DNA of 64,000 nucleotides from NCBI RefSeq assembly GCF_003429005.1, contig NZ_QVQV01000001.1, positions 62,001 to 126,000 on the forward strand, read 5' to 3'. Source of the stretch: Paraburkholderia sp. DHOC27 (GTDB lineage: Bacteria; Pseudomonadota; Gammaproteobacteria; Burkholderiales; Burkholderiaceae). The position numbers and the translations under genes are program-made. The notes beneath the pieces were generated by a model. That model saw nothing but the letters and a program-made list of their open reading frames with translations, was not told the origin of the DNA and searched no databases. Positions 35,421-44,332 of this stretch are shown here, in pieces (within the stretch, counting starts at the first letter, position 1; every line of letters begins with the position of its first letter).

Positions 35421-36071
35421 GTGAATCAGGCAAGACATGCGGCGCTCGCCGCAGCAATCGCGTTGTTCGCGGCAAGCGCCGGCGCGCAGGAAGTGTATGT
35501 TCAGGGCGGCTCGCTCGGTGCCGGCATTGGCGCGTCGATGCCGCTCAACTCATGGGCCGGCGTGCACGCTGAACTCGAAGGCTTCGGTCTGTCCCACAAC
35601 GTGAATGTGGACGGCAATCAATACGACGGCCGGCTGACGCTGCTGCAAGGCGGTCTCTACCTCGATCTGTTTCCATTCAAATCGAGCGGCTTTCGCGTGA
35701 CGACCGGCGTGTTGATCAACGGCGATCATCTGGACGCTGACGCGGTGCCGAATGCGGACGGCAACTACAAGATCGGCAGCTCCTATGTGCCGGCTGTGGG
35801 CCCTGCGCCCAGCGCCGAAGCGTCGCTGCCGCACGCCATGCCGTACCTCGGCATTGGCTACGGACACAAGCCGGTGTCGAAAGGCTTCGGCCTGACCTTC
35901 GACCTGGGTGTGGCGTATGGCCGTCCGCGCGTTTCCTATAATGTGCCGGAGATCTACACGCTCTTCACGACGCAGGCCAATATCGACCAGGAAGAGCAGA
36001 ACATCACCAACAAGGTCAATCGCTACCGGGTCTATCCGGTTGCGCAGATCGGCGTGACGTATCGGTTTTAA
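35421..36071 (+). CDS. small outer-membrane beta-barrel protein
   Basis: A 216-residue protein with a clear signal peptide (AALAAAIALFAASAGA, cleavage before QEVYV), alternating amphipathic beta strands and a C-terminal aromatic ending (GVTYRF) typical of outer-membrane barrels. The start is GTG 35421, supported by GGAGAAGG just upstream. The size suggests an eight-stranded barrel. No substrate or partner is evident. Confidence 0.75.
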   Translation: MNQARHAALAAAIALFAASAGAQEVYVQGGSLGAGIGASMPLNSWAGVHAELEGFGLSHNVNVDGNQYDGRLTLLQGGLYLDLFPFKSSGFRVTTGVLINGDHLDADAVPNADGNYKIGSSYVPAVGPAPSAEASLPHAMPYLGIGYGHKPVSKGFGLTFDLGVAYGRPRVSYNVPEIYTLFTTQANIDQEEQNITNKVNRYRVYPVAQIGVTYRF

Positions 36072-36168
36072 GCCGGTTCAAGTTGACTTAAAGGCGGCTC
36101 GAGGAAACGTCTAGCAACGCTTCTAAAGCGCCGTTGAATGACAACGAAGGGGCGGGCACGTGGATTGC

Positions 36169-36186
36169 GGCAGGCAACAGCCTGCC
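36169..36186 (+). terminator. candidate hairpin terminator
   Basis: A perfect 7-base stem GGCAGGC/GCCTGCC with loop AACA lies about 100 bases after the barrel gene and 76 bases before the SDR gene. There is no T-run, only CTCTTC, so termination strength is uncertain. Confidence 0.4.
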
Positions 36187-36262
36187 CTCTTCATACTGAT
36201 CGTGCTGATTGTGCTGATCGCGTCGATGGCGGGCATACGTTAAGTATCCGGCCGGAGACCCC

Positions 36263-37063
36263 ATGCCCCTCTCTCTTCGTGACCAGGTCGCGATTGTCAC
36301 CGGTGCCAGTTCCGGCATCGGACTTGGCGTGGCTAAAGCGCTAGCGGAAGCTGGCGCATCGGTCGTCGTCAACTATCACTCACAGCCCGAGCCCGCAGAG
36401 GCGCTGGTCAAACAGATCAGCGAAGCCGGCGGCCAGGCGCTTGCGGTCAAAGCCGACGTTTCCGTCGAGGCCGACGTCGATGCACTGTTCGAAGCGTGTC
36501 GCAAACGTTTCACCAGCGTCGATATTGTCGTCGCCAATTCCGGCGTGCAAAAAGATCACCCGTTTGTAGACATGCCGCTAGACGACTGGCGCCGCGTGCT
36601 TGACATCAATCTCACCGGGCAATTCATCACAGCGCAGCGCGCAGTGCGCGAATTCATCAGGCGCGGTCCACGGCCGGTTTCAAAAGCCTTGGGCAAGCTG
36701 ATCCTGATGAGTTCGGTCCACGATCTGATTCCGTGGGCCGGACACGTGAACTATGCCGCGTCCAAAGGCGGCATTCAGATGATGATGAAATCGCTCGCGC
36801 AAGAGGTCGCGCCACAGCGCATTCGCGTCAATGCCATCGCGCCCGGTGCAATCAAGACGCCCATCAATCGTGCCGCCTGGGACACGCCAGCGGCCCTCGA
36901 AAAGCTGCTGAAGCTGATTCCATACGGACGGATCGGCGAGCCCGACGACATCGGCAAAGCGGCTGTGTGGCTCGCCTCCGACGAGAGCGATTACGTCACC
37001 GGTACGACGCTCTACGTGGATGGCGGCATGACCCTCTATCCGGAGTTTGCCGACAATGGGTGA
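36263..37063 (+). CDS. SDR oxidoreductase, probable glucose 1-dehydrogenase
   Basis: A 266-residue classical short-chain dehydrogenase: the dinucleotide motif TGASSGIG (residues 13-20), NSGVQ in place of NAG, and the catalytic YAASK. The closest family I recognise is glucose 1-dehydrogenase (NAD(P)), with the N-terminal VAIVTGASSGIG and the C-terminal TTLYVDGGMTLYPEF. It overlaps the GH15 gene by eight bases; glucose released by that enzyme is a plausible substrate. The ATG has GGAG seven bases upstream. Confidence 0.85.
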   Translation: MPLSLRDQVAIVTGASSGIGLGVAKALAEAGASVVVNYHSQPEPAEALVKQISEAGGQALAVKADVSVEADVDALFEACRKRFTSVDIVVANSGVQKDHPFVDMPLDDWRRVLDINLTGQFITAQRAVREFIRRGPRPVSKALGKLILMSSVHDLIPWAGHVNYAASKGGIQMMMKSLAQEVAPQRIRVNAIAPGAIKTPINRAAWDTPAALEKLLKLIPYGRIGEPDDIGKAAVWLASDESDYVTGTTLYVDGGMTLYPEFADNG

Positions 37064-38927
37064 TCGCCAGCGCGTGCGCGCAACGAAGACTGAACTGCCC
37101 ATCGATGCCCGCGGCATTGTGGGCAATATGAAAACGACGGCCCTCGTGTCGCTGGAAGGGACCGTGGACTTCATGTGCTTTCCGCGCGTCGACTCGCCCA
37201 CGGTGTTCGCCGGTCTGCTTGATGCCGAGCGCGGCGGCGCCTTCGCCATACGTCCCGCGTCCGACGAATTCAACGTCAAGCAGATGTACATTCCCGAGAC
37301 CAACATTCTGCTCACGCGCTTCATGACCCCCGATGGCGTCTGCGAATTGCTCGACCTGATGCCGGTGCGAGGCGACACCAGCGGCGAGGCAAGCGGCGAA
37401 GTGGCTGAAGGCGAGGCCTCGCTGCCCAACTGTCTGGTGCGCTTCGTGCGCATGGTGCACGGCTCCATGTCCCTGCGCATGCATTGCGCACCTCGCTTCG
37501 ACTACGCCCGCGCCACGCACAGCGCTGCGTCGACGGACGAGCACACCGTCGAATTCACCGCTGAAAAAAACGGTGTACCGCTGCAACTGCAATCCACCGT
37601 CACGCTCTCGATTAAAGACGGCTGCGCCGAGGCGCAATTCGAATTGCAATGCAAGGAGTCCGCGAGTTTCGTGTTCGGCGCCGCCGAGGAGATGCGTGGC
37701 CATCGCATGGACTGTCACCTGGTCTACGATGAAACCGTGCGCTTCTGGCAGAGCTGGGCGTCCCGCTCGATTTACCGCGGACGGTATCGCGAAGTCGTCA
37801 TGCGCTCGGCGCTCACGCTCAAGCTGCTGAGTTCGAGCGAGCACGGCGCCATCGTCGCTGCGCCGACCTTCGGGCTTGCCGAAGCACTGGATGGATCGCG
37901 CCGCTGGGACTATCGCTATGCGTGGATTCGCGATGCCGCGTTTTCTGTGTACGCGCTGCTGCGGCTTGGCTACACCTCGGAAGCGCGGCACTTCATCAAG
38001 TGGATTGCCGCGCGCAATCAACGCTGCCATTCAGACGGCTCGCTGCACGTGATGTATGCGGTGGACGGCGAACCGCCGCCGGAAGAGATGGAACTGGAAA
38101 CGCTGCCCGGCTCCTTGCAGGGTACGCCGCTCGTCGGCAACGGCGCACGCGATCAGACCCAGCTCGACGTGTACGGCGCCTTGCTCGATGCGCTCTATCT
38201 GTACAACAAGTACGGTTCCGCCGTGCCGTACGAGGGATGGCGGCACGTCACGCAAACCGTCAACTACGTGGTCGAACATTGGCGCGATCCGGATCAGGGC
38301 ATATGGGAACTGCGCAACGGCGCGCGGCCGTTGCTGCACTCGCGGTTGATGTGTTGGGTCACGCTGGATAGGGCGCTGCGCCTCGCGGAAAAGCGTTCGC
38401 TGCCTGCGCCGTTTTCAGCGTGGTTTGGCGTACGCGATGAGATCTATCACGACATCCACGAAAATTTCTGGAACGACGAGCTGCAATCGTTCGTGCAGAC
38501 GCCGGACTCGGACACGCTCGATGCGTCCGTATTGATGATGCCGCTCGTGCGCTTTATCGGCGCCACCGATCCGCGTTTTCTCGGCACGCTGGACGCCATT
38601 GGGCGTGAGCTGCGCGTCGATCCTCTGATCTTCCGCTATACGCGCGGCTCGGAACTGGATGGTCTGCCTGGTATCGAGGGCGGCTTTAGCGCGTGTTCGT
38701 TCTGGTACGCCGAAGCGCTCGCGCGGGCAGGCCGCGTCGACGAAGGCCGGCTCGTGTTCGACAAGATGCTCGAATACGCCAACCATCTAGGGCTTTTCTC
38801 CGAGGAAGTGGCGACGACCGGCGAGGCACTGGGCAATTTCCCGCAAGCGCTCACGCATCTTGCGCTGATCAGCGCGGCGTATCAGCTCGACCGCAGCCTC
38901 GACAAAGTGCACGTCCCCTGGACCTAA
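37056..38927 (+). CDS. glycoside hydrolase family 15 protein (glucoamylase/trehalase-like)
   Basis: I use the ATG at 37056, with GGAG ten bases upstream; a TTG three codons earlier is possible. The 623-residue cytoplasmic protein has an N-terminal beta domain (about 20-230) and an (alpha/alpha)6 barrel with the WDYRYAWIRDAAF motif (about 285-298), the EPPPEEMELETL segment and GLPGIEGGFSACSFW near residue 540. The GH15 family cleaves alpha-glucosidic bonds by inversion, and bacterial members of this length act on trehalose or maltodextrins. Absence of a signal peptide points to an intracellular substrate such as trehalose. Translationally coupled to the SDR gene. Confidence 0.9.
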   Translation: MGDRQRVRATKTELPIDARGIVGNMKTTALVSLEGTVDFMCFPRVDSPTVFAGLLDAERGGAFAIRPASDEFNVKQMYIPETNILLTRFMTPDGVCELLDLMPVRGDTSGEASGEVAEGEASLPNCLVRFVRMVHGSMSLRMHCAPRFDYARATHSAASTDEHTVEFTAEKNGVPLQLQSTVTLSIKDGCAEAQFELQCKESASFVFGAAEEMRGHRMDCHLVYDETVRFWQSWASRSIYRGRYREVVMRSALTLKLLSSSEHGAIVAAPTFGLAEALDGSRRWDYRYAWIRDAAFSVYALLRLGYTSEARHFIKWIAARNQRCHSDGSLHVMYAVDGEPPPEEMELETLPGSLQGTPLVGNGARDQTQLDVYGALLDALYLYNKYGSAVPYEGWRHVTQTVNYVVEHWRDPDQGIWELRNGARPLLHSRLMCWVTLDRALRLAEKRSLPAPFSAWFGVRDEIYHDIHENFWNDELQSFVQTPDSDTLDASVLMMPLVRFIGATDPRFLGTLDAIGRELRVDPLIFRYTRGSELDGLPGIEGGFSACSFWYAEALARAGRVDEGRLVFDKMLEYANHLGLFSEEVATTGEALGNFPQALTHLALISAAYQLDRSLDKVHVPWT

Positions 38928-39110
38928 AGCGGCTTTGCTCACGCATTGCGTGGCAAGAACGCTCTCGCATCTTCGCCTCGTTTCTCACCCATCCTCACAA
39001 CGCCTTACGGCGCACGTTTTTTGCTTACACGGATAGCACATCGGGAAGATGTACTTTCCATAAACACACAAAAGGCCGCACATTAGTCGGCTGGCCAAGG
39101 AGCAGACGTC

Positions 39111-40136
39111 ATGCGAGGAAAAATCAACACGGTCCGCACTGCAATTTTTGCCGTGACTATCACCCTGCTTTCAGCATGCGGCGGACATGGAGGCGGTTCC
39201 AGCAATAGCGGCAGTTCGACTGCCACGCCGGCGGGCGGCGTGAATCTGCAAATCGTTTCGTTTGGCGACAGCCTCTCCGACGTTGGCACCTACGCACCTA
39301 TCGCGAGCGCAGTGGGTGGCGGCCGGTTCACGACGAACCCGGGGCAGGTCTGGACGCAGAACGTCGCGCAATACTACGGTGACACGCTAAACGCAGCCTT
39401 TACCATCGACCTCACGCACGAACTGAAAGCGCAAAACGGTTTCGGCTACGCAGAAGGTGGCTCGACCGTCGCCACGCCGGCTAACCAGAGCGACTTCCTC
39501 ACCGATGTCATCGGCAATGTGGAGATGCCTGTGAATCAGCAGGTATCCAGCTACCTGAGCGCGCATGGCAGCTTCAACTCGGGTCAACTGGTGCTGGTCT
39601 GGGCCGGCGCCAACGACGTGCTGCGCGCCGGCGCGCTGCCTGCCGCCGCAACCACCGTTGAAACAGCTGCGACCACGCTCGCGCAACTCGTCACGCAGAT
39701 CGTGCAGAACGGCGCCGCGCATGTGGTGGTCGTCAATCTGCCGAACATCGGCCTGTCGCCTGACGGCCTCTCGCAGCCGGACGGCGGCGCGACCTTCACG
39801 CAGTTGTCGCAACTGTTCAACAGCACCTTGACGTCCGCATTGCAGACCGATGGCGTGCAAAGCAAGGTCATCCAGGTCGACGCCTATACGTGGTTGAACG
39901 GGATCATTGCGAACTATCAGGCGAACGGCTTCACCGTATCGAATACAGGCCAGGCGTGCGACCCGTCGAAAACGCCGGACAACACCTCGTTGCTCTGCTC
40001 GCCGTCCACGTATGTGAGTTCGAACGCGGACCAGACCTATATGTTCGCCGACGACCTGCATCCCACCACGCATCTGCATGCGTTGTTTGCGCAGTACGTG
40101 GAGCAGCAGATTGCTGCCAGCGGCTTGGGCCACTGA
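39111..40136 (+). CDS. GDSL/SGNH esterase-type lipoprotein
   Basis: A 341-residue lipoprotein with lipobox LLSAC (Cys23) and a Gly/Ser linker. The SGNH blocks are clear: FGDSLSDVG (nucleophile Ser54), VWAGANDVL (block III Asn) and DDLHPT (Asp314, His317). Such proteins are secreted or cell-surface esterases, lipases or acetyl-hydrolases; the substrate is unknown. The ATG at 39111 has AAGGAG about ten bases upstream. It is followed by a strong hairpin. Confidence 0.88.
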   Translation: MRGKINTVRTAIFAVTITLLSACGGHGGGSSNSGSSTATPAGGVNLQIVSFGDSLSDVGTYAPIASAVGGGRFTTNPGQVWTQNVAQYYGDTLNAAFTIDLTHELKAQNGFGYAEGGSTVATPANQSDFLTDVIGNVEMPVNQQVSSYLSAHGSFNSGQLVLVWAGANDVLRAGALPAAATTVETAATTLAQLVTQIVQNGAAHVVVVNLPNIGLSPDGLSQPDGGATFTQLSQLFNSTLTSALQTDGVQSKVIQVDAYTWLNGIIANYQANGFTVSNTGQACDPSKTPDNTSLLCSPSTYVSSNADQTYMFADDLHPTTHLHALFAQYVEQQIAASGLGH

Positions 40137-40150
40137 TCCAGACCACAGAC

Positions 40151-40184
40151 AGGTTGCCGGGCAAGCTTGAACGCCCGGCAACCT
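40151..40184 (+). terminator. candidate hairpin terminator after the esterase gene
   Basis: A perfect 12-base stem AGGTTGCCGGGC/GCCCGGCAACCT with a 10-base loop starts 15 bases after the esterase stop. It lacks a T-run. Confidence 0.6.
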
Positions 40185-40342
40185 CGCTGCTGAAGCACTG
40201 AACGCGCGATCAGAAATAAAAAATCCGCGCATGCCCCTAAATATTTCCTGAATATTTCCGATGTACAGAGGACTGGCACATTTCGCGCCCGTCGCGCCTG
40301 CGGCCGCCTGCTGCAGTCGTACAAGCTGCAAACCATACCAAC

Positions 40343-40825
40343 ATGACCGTACAAAGCCGTTTATATCAGGCGCTGCAGACCACAGCGCTCGGCACCGTGC
40401 TTGCGCTGTCCATTGCTTCCGCGGCACACGCGGCACTGGGCGGATCGAGCGCCACCGTGGCAAATGACCAGATTCGCATGAACGCGACCCGCGCGACTCA
40501 CTCGGACACCGGCTACACCGTCCATGAGATGACGTTGCCGCGTGGGACGCTGGTGCGTGAATACGTGGCACCTTCCGGCGTGGTATTCGGCGTGGCCTGG
40601 CAAGGTCCCTCGATGCCCGATCTGCAAGGGCTGCTCGGCGCTTATACCGGCGAGGCGAGTGCCGGCGTGAAGGCATTTCGCGAGGCGCATGGGGGCATTG
40701 GGCCCGTCAGCGTGCAGACCACGGACTTCGTGATGAGCGCGGGTGGCCACATGGGCCACTACGTGGGCCACGCCTACCTCCCCGCCGCACTGCCGGCCGG
40801 CGTCACCGCACAAGACATCCAGTAA
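40343..40825 (+). CDS. DUF2844-family exported protein
   Basis: A 160-residue protein with a signal peptide (core LGTVLALSIASAAHA, cleavage before ALGG). The mature part matches the DUF2844 pattern ALGG, then GYTVHEMTLPRGTLVREYV, then VFGVAWQGPSMPDLQGLLG. Function unknown; the family is usually found next to DUF3443, as here (nine bases to the next start). Periplasmic location is expected. Confidence 0.85.
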   Translation: MTVQSRLYQALQTTALGTVLALSIASAAHAALGGSSATVANDQIRMNATRATHSDTGYTVHEMTLPRGTLVREYVAPSGVVFGVAWQGPSMPDLQGLLGAYTGEASAGVKAFREAHGGIGPVSVQTTDFVMSAGGHMGHYVGHAYLPAALPAGVTAQDIQ

Positions 40826-40834
40826 GGAAACTTC

Positions 40835-42088
40835 ATGCGTAAATTCACTATCGCGGCCGTGTGGTGCCTGAGCGTTGCACTTGCCGCATGCGGCGGCGGG
40901 GGCGGCGGCTCCAGCGATTCGGGCACGGCGGCGTCCTCGGGCACCTCGAGCGGTTCGCAGAACTCGTCGACATCCACGCCCACCACGCCGACGCCTGTCC
41001 AGAACACGATGAATGTCACCGTGGGTCCCAACACGTTCAGTGTCGCGAATCTGCTGACCGCGTCCGTGACGATCTGTGTGCCTGGCACGTCGAACTGCCA
41101 GACCATCAACAACGTCCAGGTGGATACGGGCTCGTTCGGTCTGCGCCTGATTGCGTCCGCCGTGACGCTGCCGCTGCCCAAGGTAACGGCCGCCGTGGGC
41201 GGCACGCTCGCCACCTGCGCGGTGTTCGGCACGGGCACGACCTATGGCAGCGTCGCCAAAGCCGACATCAAGCTCGGGGGTGAAGTGGCCGCGAGCGCGC
41301 CGGTGCAGATTGTCGCGGACCCGTCTGTCGGCGCGTCACCCGCTGACTGTTCGAGTCAGGGCGTCCAGGACCTCAACACGGCCAAGCTGCTGGGATCGAA
41401 TGGCATTCTCGGCATCGGACTGGAAGCTGCGGACTGCGGCCCCGGCTGCGTGGCGAAGTCGTATTCCGCGCAAACGCCGTATTACGGCTGCACGTCCGCC
41501 ACTTCCTGCGTGCCGACCACGGTGGCGCTTGCTGACCAGATCACCAATCCGGTGAGCATGTTCGCCACTGACAACAACGGCGTGATGATCCAGTTGCCCA
41601 CTGTGCCGGCCAGCGGTTTGCAAACGGTCAACGGCACGCTCACGTTCGGGATCGGCACGCAGAGCGACAACGCGCTGGTATCCGCCACGGTCTACACGGT
41701 CAGCCCTTCGACGGGCAGTCTGACGACGCAGTACAAGGGCACGAACTACACGTGGTCGTTCCTCGATAGCGGCTCGAACGGTCTGTTCTTTGAAGACCTG
41801 AGCATCAATCAGTGCGGCGGCAATGCGTCGACGTTCTTCTGCCCGAGCGCCAGCACGAGCCTCTCCGCACTCGTGACGGGTGCGAACGGCAACAACACGT
41901 CGATCGACTTCAACGTGGGCAATGCCCTCACGATGATCAATAGCGGCGCCTACGCAATGAACGATCTCGCGGCGTACTCGAACGGTCTGTTCGATTGGGG
42001 TTTGCCGTTCTTCTACGGTCGCACCATCTATACCGCTATCAACGGCAAGTCCACGCCGGGCGGCAATGGTCCGTACTTCGCGTTCTAG
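40835..42088 (+). CDS. DUF3443-family lipoprotein, possible pepsin-like aspartic protease
   Basis: A 417-residue lipoprotein with lipobox ALAAC (Cys19), Gly run and Ser/Thr linker. DUF3443 features are the VQVDTGSFGLRL block (Asp97) and the C-terminal WGLPFFYGRTIY. A second acidic motif, FLDSGSNGLFF (Asp311), plus NGILGIGL (about 189-196) make the protein look like a two-lobed aspartic protease, with a D-T/S-G-S motif in each lobe. Proteolytic activity has not been deduced from anything but these motifs. It is the second gene of a tight pair with the DUF2844 gene and ends before a strong hairpin. Confidence 0.85.
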   Translation: MRKFTIAAVWCLSVALAACGGGGGGSSDSGTAASSGTSSGSQNSSTSTPTTPTPVQNTMNVTVGPNTFSVANLLTASVTICVPGTSNCQTINNVQVDTGSFGLRLIASAVTLPLPKVTAAVGGTLATCAVFGTGTTYGSVAKADIKLGGEVAASAPVQIVADPSVGASPADCSSQGVQDLNTAKLLGSNGILGIGLEAADCGPGCVAKSYSAQTPYYGCTSATSCVPTTVALADQITNPVSMFATDNNGVMIQLPTVPASGLQTVNGTLTFGIGTQSDNALVSATVYTVSPSTGSLTTQYKGTNYTWSFLDSGSNGLFFEDLSINQCGGNASTFFCPSASTSLSALVTGANGNNTSIDFNVGNALTMINSGAYAMNDLAAYSNGLFDWGLPFFYGRTIYTAINGKSTPGGNGPYFAF

Positions 42089-42103
42089 AGGTTTCTCCAC
42101 GCA

Positions 42104-42142
42104 GGTGGCCAGCGCATTGCCTGATGACATGCGTTGGCCACC
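42104..42142. terminator. bidirectional hairpin between convergent genes
   Basis: Arms GGTGGCCAGCGCA and TGCGTTGGCCACC pair over 13 bases (one G-T wobble) around a 13-base loop. It sits 15 bases after the DUF3443 stop and 36 bases from the stop of the oppositely oriented SnoaL-like gene. No T-run. Confidence 0.55.
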
Positions 42143-42178
42143 CGGCAGGCACGCTAACACTTAACGGGTGGCGAAGAA

Positions 42179-42619
42179 TCAATCGCCCGGCAGGCTCTGC
42201 GGATACGCACCGATCTGTTTGAACACCGACAACCAGTCTTCGATGTGCCAGGTTTTGGCGACCACGCCATCGCGTATCTGATGAAATGAATGGATCGCGA
42301 AGTGCAGCGGTTTGGCAGTGGGATCGATGCCCAGCAGCCTGCCCGACTGCGTCCCGCTGACTTCCGCGCGCACGGCGACCCGATCGCCATGAATGAGCAC
42401 ATCAAGCAACTTTATGGACATATCGGGCAGCGCGGATTCGATCCGTTTGAAGGCGGCGATCATCTGATCCGGTCCCGGCACGGCGCCCGGCGGCTCCGGG
42501 ATGTACTCCCAGTCTGCCGCCACCACCTCGCGTAACAGCTCGACGCTCTTGCGCGAAAACGCCTCGTAAAAGCGACCGATCAACTCGCGGGTTGCCTGCT
42601 CATCCAAAACGGTGCTCAT
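42179..42619 (-). CDS. SnoaL-like (NTF2-fold) protein
   Basis: The ATG at 42619 is chosen over an earlier start because GGAGG lies six bases upstream. The 146 residues fit the ester cyclase/SnoaL-like family: LIGRFYEAFSRKSVELLREVVAADW at the start, the PGPDQM loop, then DRVAVRAEVSGTQSG and FHQIRDGVVAKTWHIEDW. Such small alpha+beta barrels act as isomerases or cyclases or bind ligands; the substrate is unknown. It stands alone. Confidence 0.8.
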   Translation of the reverse strand: MSTVLDEQATRELIGRFYEAFSRKSVELLREVVAADWEYIPEPPGAVPGPDQMIAAFKRIESALPDMSIKLLDVLIHGDRVAVRAEVSGTQSGRLLGIDPTAKPLHFAIHSFHQIRDGVVAKTWHIEDWLSVFKQIGAYPQSLPGD

Positions 42620-42695
42620 GGTCACGCCTCCGGGCGACAAGGGTATCGTTCGATTAAGACCTGCGTAACAGGCGCGCGGCGGCGCCTGCCGCCTG

Positions 42696-42734
42696 TCATT
42701 TCTCGTTTTTCATTTCTCGCTTCTCATTTCTCAC
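42696..42734. repeat. short tandem repeat, 14-base period
   Basis: TCATTTCTC recurs exactly at 42696, 42710 and 42724, with variable 5-base spacers. It lies between two - strand genes, about 90 bases beyond the parA stop. Confidence 0.7.
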
Positions 42735-42823
42735 AAGATAACGCAACTCGGCCCTTTGCGTCATGGCGGTGTGACCCTGCATCAGCGGCAACGCGGTGCG
42801 GCTCGAAGTTCGCGGCTACTACC

Positions 42824-43588
42824 TCATTCGCACAACTCACCATACAGCGCTCGATACTCCTGCGAAAGCTTGTGCCCTGGATCGAGGTGAATGAGGGGTC
42901 TTGCCTGCTGATGCGATTCACGAATCTTCACTGACGAAGACAGTCGCGCGGCCAGCACCGGCAAACCTTCGCCGATGAGTTCATCCACCAGCTTTTGCGG
43001 CAAACTCGCACGCGGCTGAAACTGGTTGATGACGATCCCCTCCACTTCCAGCGAAACATTGTGATCCTGCTGGATCTCCTTCACGTTTTCCAGCAACGTG
43101 TACAGCGCGCGACGGGAGAAATCGTCGCAATCGAACGGGATCAGGCAGCGCTCAGCCGCGATGAGCGCGGAGCGCGTGTAGAAATTCAGCGCAGGCGGGG
43201 TGTCGATATAGACTTCATCGTACATATCGAGCTCATTGAGCGCGTCACGCAACTTGTAGATCTTGTAGCGCGATTCCAGCTTGCCATGCAGCGTGTCCAG
43301 ATCGGCATGCGCGGGCATCACGTCGAGATTTTCAAATGGCGACGCGTGAATGAACGAGGTCACTTCAATGGGCTTGAAACTGAACGTGAGCGCAGTTTCA
43401 AAGAAGCCCGCCACCGTGGGATTGGCCTCGCTGACCTGCGCGCCGAGCAGATACTGGCTCGAATTCGCCTGAGCATCCAGGTCGATGACCAGCGTGCGCT
43501 TTCCCTCGCTGGCACTGATTGCCGCGAGATTACAGACAATGGTCGATTTACCTACGCCACCCTTCTGGTTGAATACGACGCGCCGCAT
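42824..43588 (-). CDS. solitary ParA/Soj-family ATPase
   Basis: A 254-residue deviant Walker ATPase with KGGVGKST (about 9-16), LVIDLDAQANSSQYLLG and the YDEVYIDTPPAL Walker B block. The ATG at 43588 has GGGGAG three bases upstream. ParA proteins position DNA, plasmids or protein complexes. No parB, parS-like sites or plasmid genes are visible nearby, so it is probably one of the orphan chromosomal ParAs. Its cargo is unknown. Confidence 0.88.
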   Translation of the reverse strand: MRRVVFNQKGGVGKSTIVCNLAAISASEGKRTLVIDLDAQANSSQYLLGAQVSEANPTVAGFFETALTFSFKPIEVTSFIHASPFENLDVMPAHADLDTLHGKLESRYKIYKLRDALNELDMYDEVYIDTPPALNFYTRSALIAAERCLIPFDCDDFSRRALYTLLENVKEIQQDHNVSLEVEGIVINQFQPRASLPQKLVDELIGEGLPVLAARLSSSVKIRESHQQARPLIHLDPGHKLSQEYRALYGELCE

Positions 43589-43760
43589 GTTCTCCCCTTG
43601 GACGGAAAGCTAGCCAAAAGCGCTCAGCATACCTGAGGCAACGGTCGTGTTTCGTGACGTCAAATTGTTTTCTGGCAAAATGCTGGACCACGCCAGCGGG
43701 CGCCGAATCGGCCCTACTTTTGCCGCGTGGCACGCAGCGAGCGGGCGTCCGGCATCTCCG

Positions 43761-43958
43761 TTATTCTCGGGTTTGTGCCGGGTCTGACGTGGTCTCGCCG
43801 CCGTTACCCGCGCCGCTGTTACCTTCGCCGGTATTACCTGTTAGCTGCTGCTGTGCCTTCAGCCAGTACTCGTCCGAGCGGCCGTCCGGGCTGCCGTCCT
43901 TCTCCCACAGGTAAAAAGCCAGGGTCCGGATCTGTTCTTCGGTCACGGGGAAGTCCAT
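43761..43958 (-). CDS. small DUF2934-like protein
   Basis: The longer open frame starts at 44195, but the ATG at 43958 has GGAGG six bases upstream and begins the family pattern. The 65-residue product has TEEQIRTLAFYLWEKDGSPDGR and EYWLKAQQQL, the DUF2934 signature, then a Gly/Asn/Ser tail. These small proteins are common in proteobacteria and have no known role. It lies upstream of parA on the same strand, 172 bases away. Confidence 0.75.
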   Translation of the reverse strand: MDFPVTEEQIRTLAFYLWEKDGSPDGRSDEYWLKAQQQLTGNTGEGNSGAGNGGETTSDPAQTRE

Positions 43959-44123
43959 GTGTGCCTCCAGGCGGATAACAGTGAGAAAGCGGCCCAGTTT
44001 CGCCGCTTGATATGGCGGCTTGATGTAGCAACTTAAGGTGGCTACTCGATGTGGCCACATCTCAGCAAACGCTGTGCCGCGCAACTCCCTAAAGCTTTGA
44101 TCGACATGGTCGATAACTGCTTC

Positions 44124-44318
44124 ATGGACAAACAAAAAGCGCGGGCAATCCTGGAGTCGGCAAGCGAGGCCGCAGAAGCAATCGTGACCGCGCAACTGGG
44201 ACGCTTCGATATTACCGACCCAGAGTGCGGCGCGGCCTATGACCGGGTGTTGTTTCCGCTGCTCGCGGAAAACGCCCGCGATATGACGATTGCGGATTTT
44301 CTGGATTTATTAGGTTGA
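44124..44318 (+). CDS. small protein of unknown function
   Basis: 64 residues from the ATG at 44124 (MDKQKARAILESASEAAEAI); an ATG at 44049 would add 25 less convincing residues. The sequence is helical and acidic and ends TIADFLDLLG. No family recognised. It is followed closely by another small gene on the same strand. Confidence 0.5.
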   Translation: MDKQKARAILESASEAAEAIVTAQLGRFDITDPECGAAYDRVLFPLLAENARDMTIADFLDLLG

Positions 44319-44332
44319 TCGAATACGAAAGC

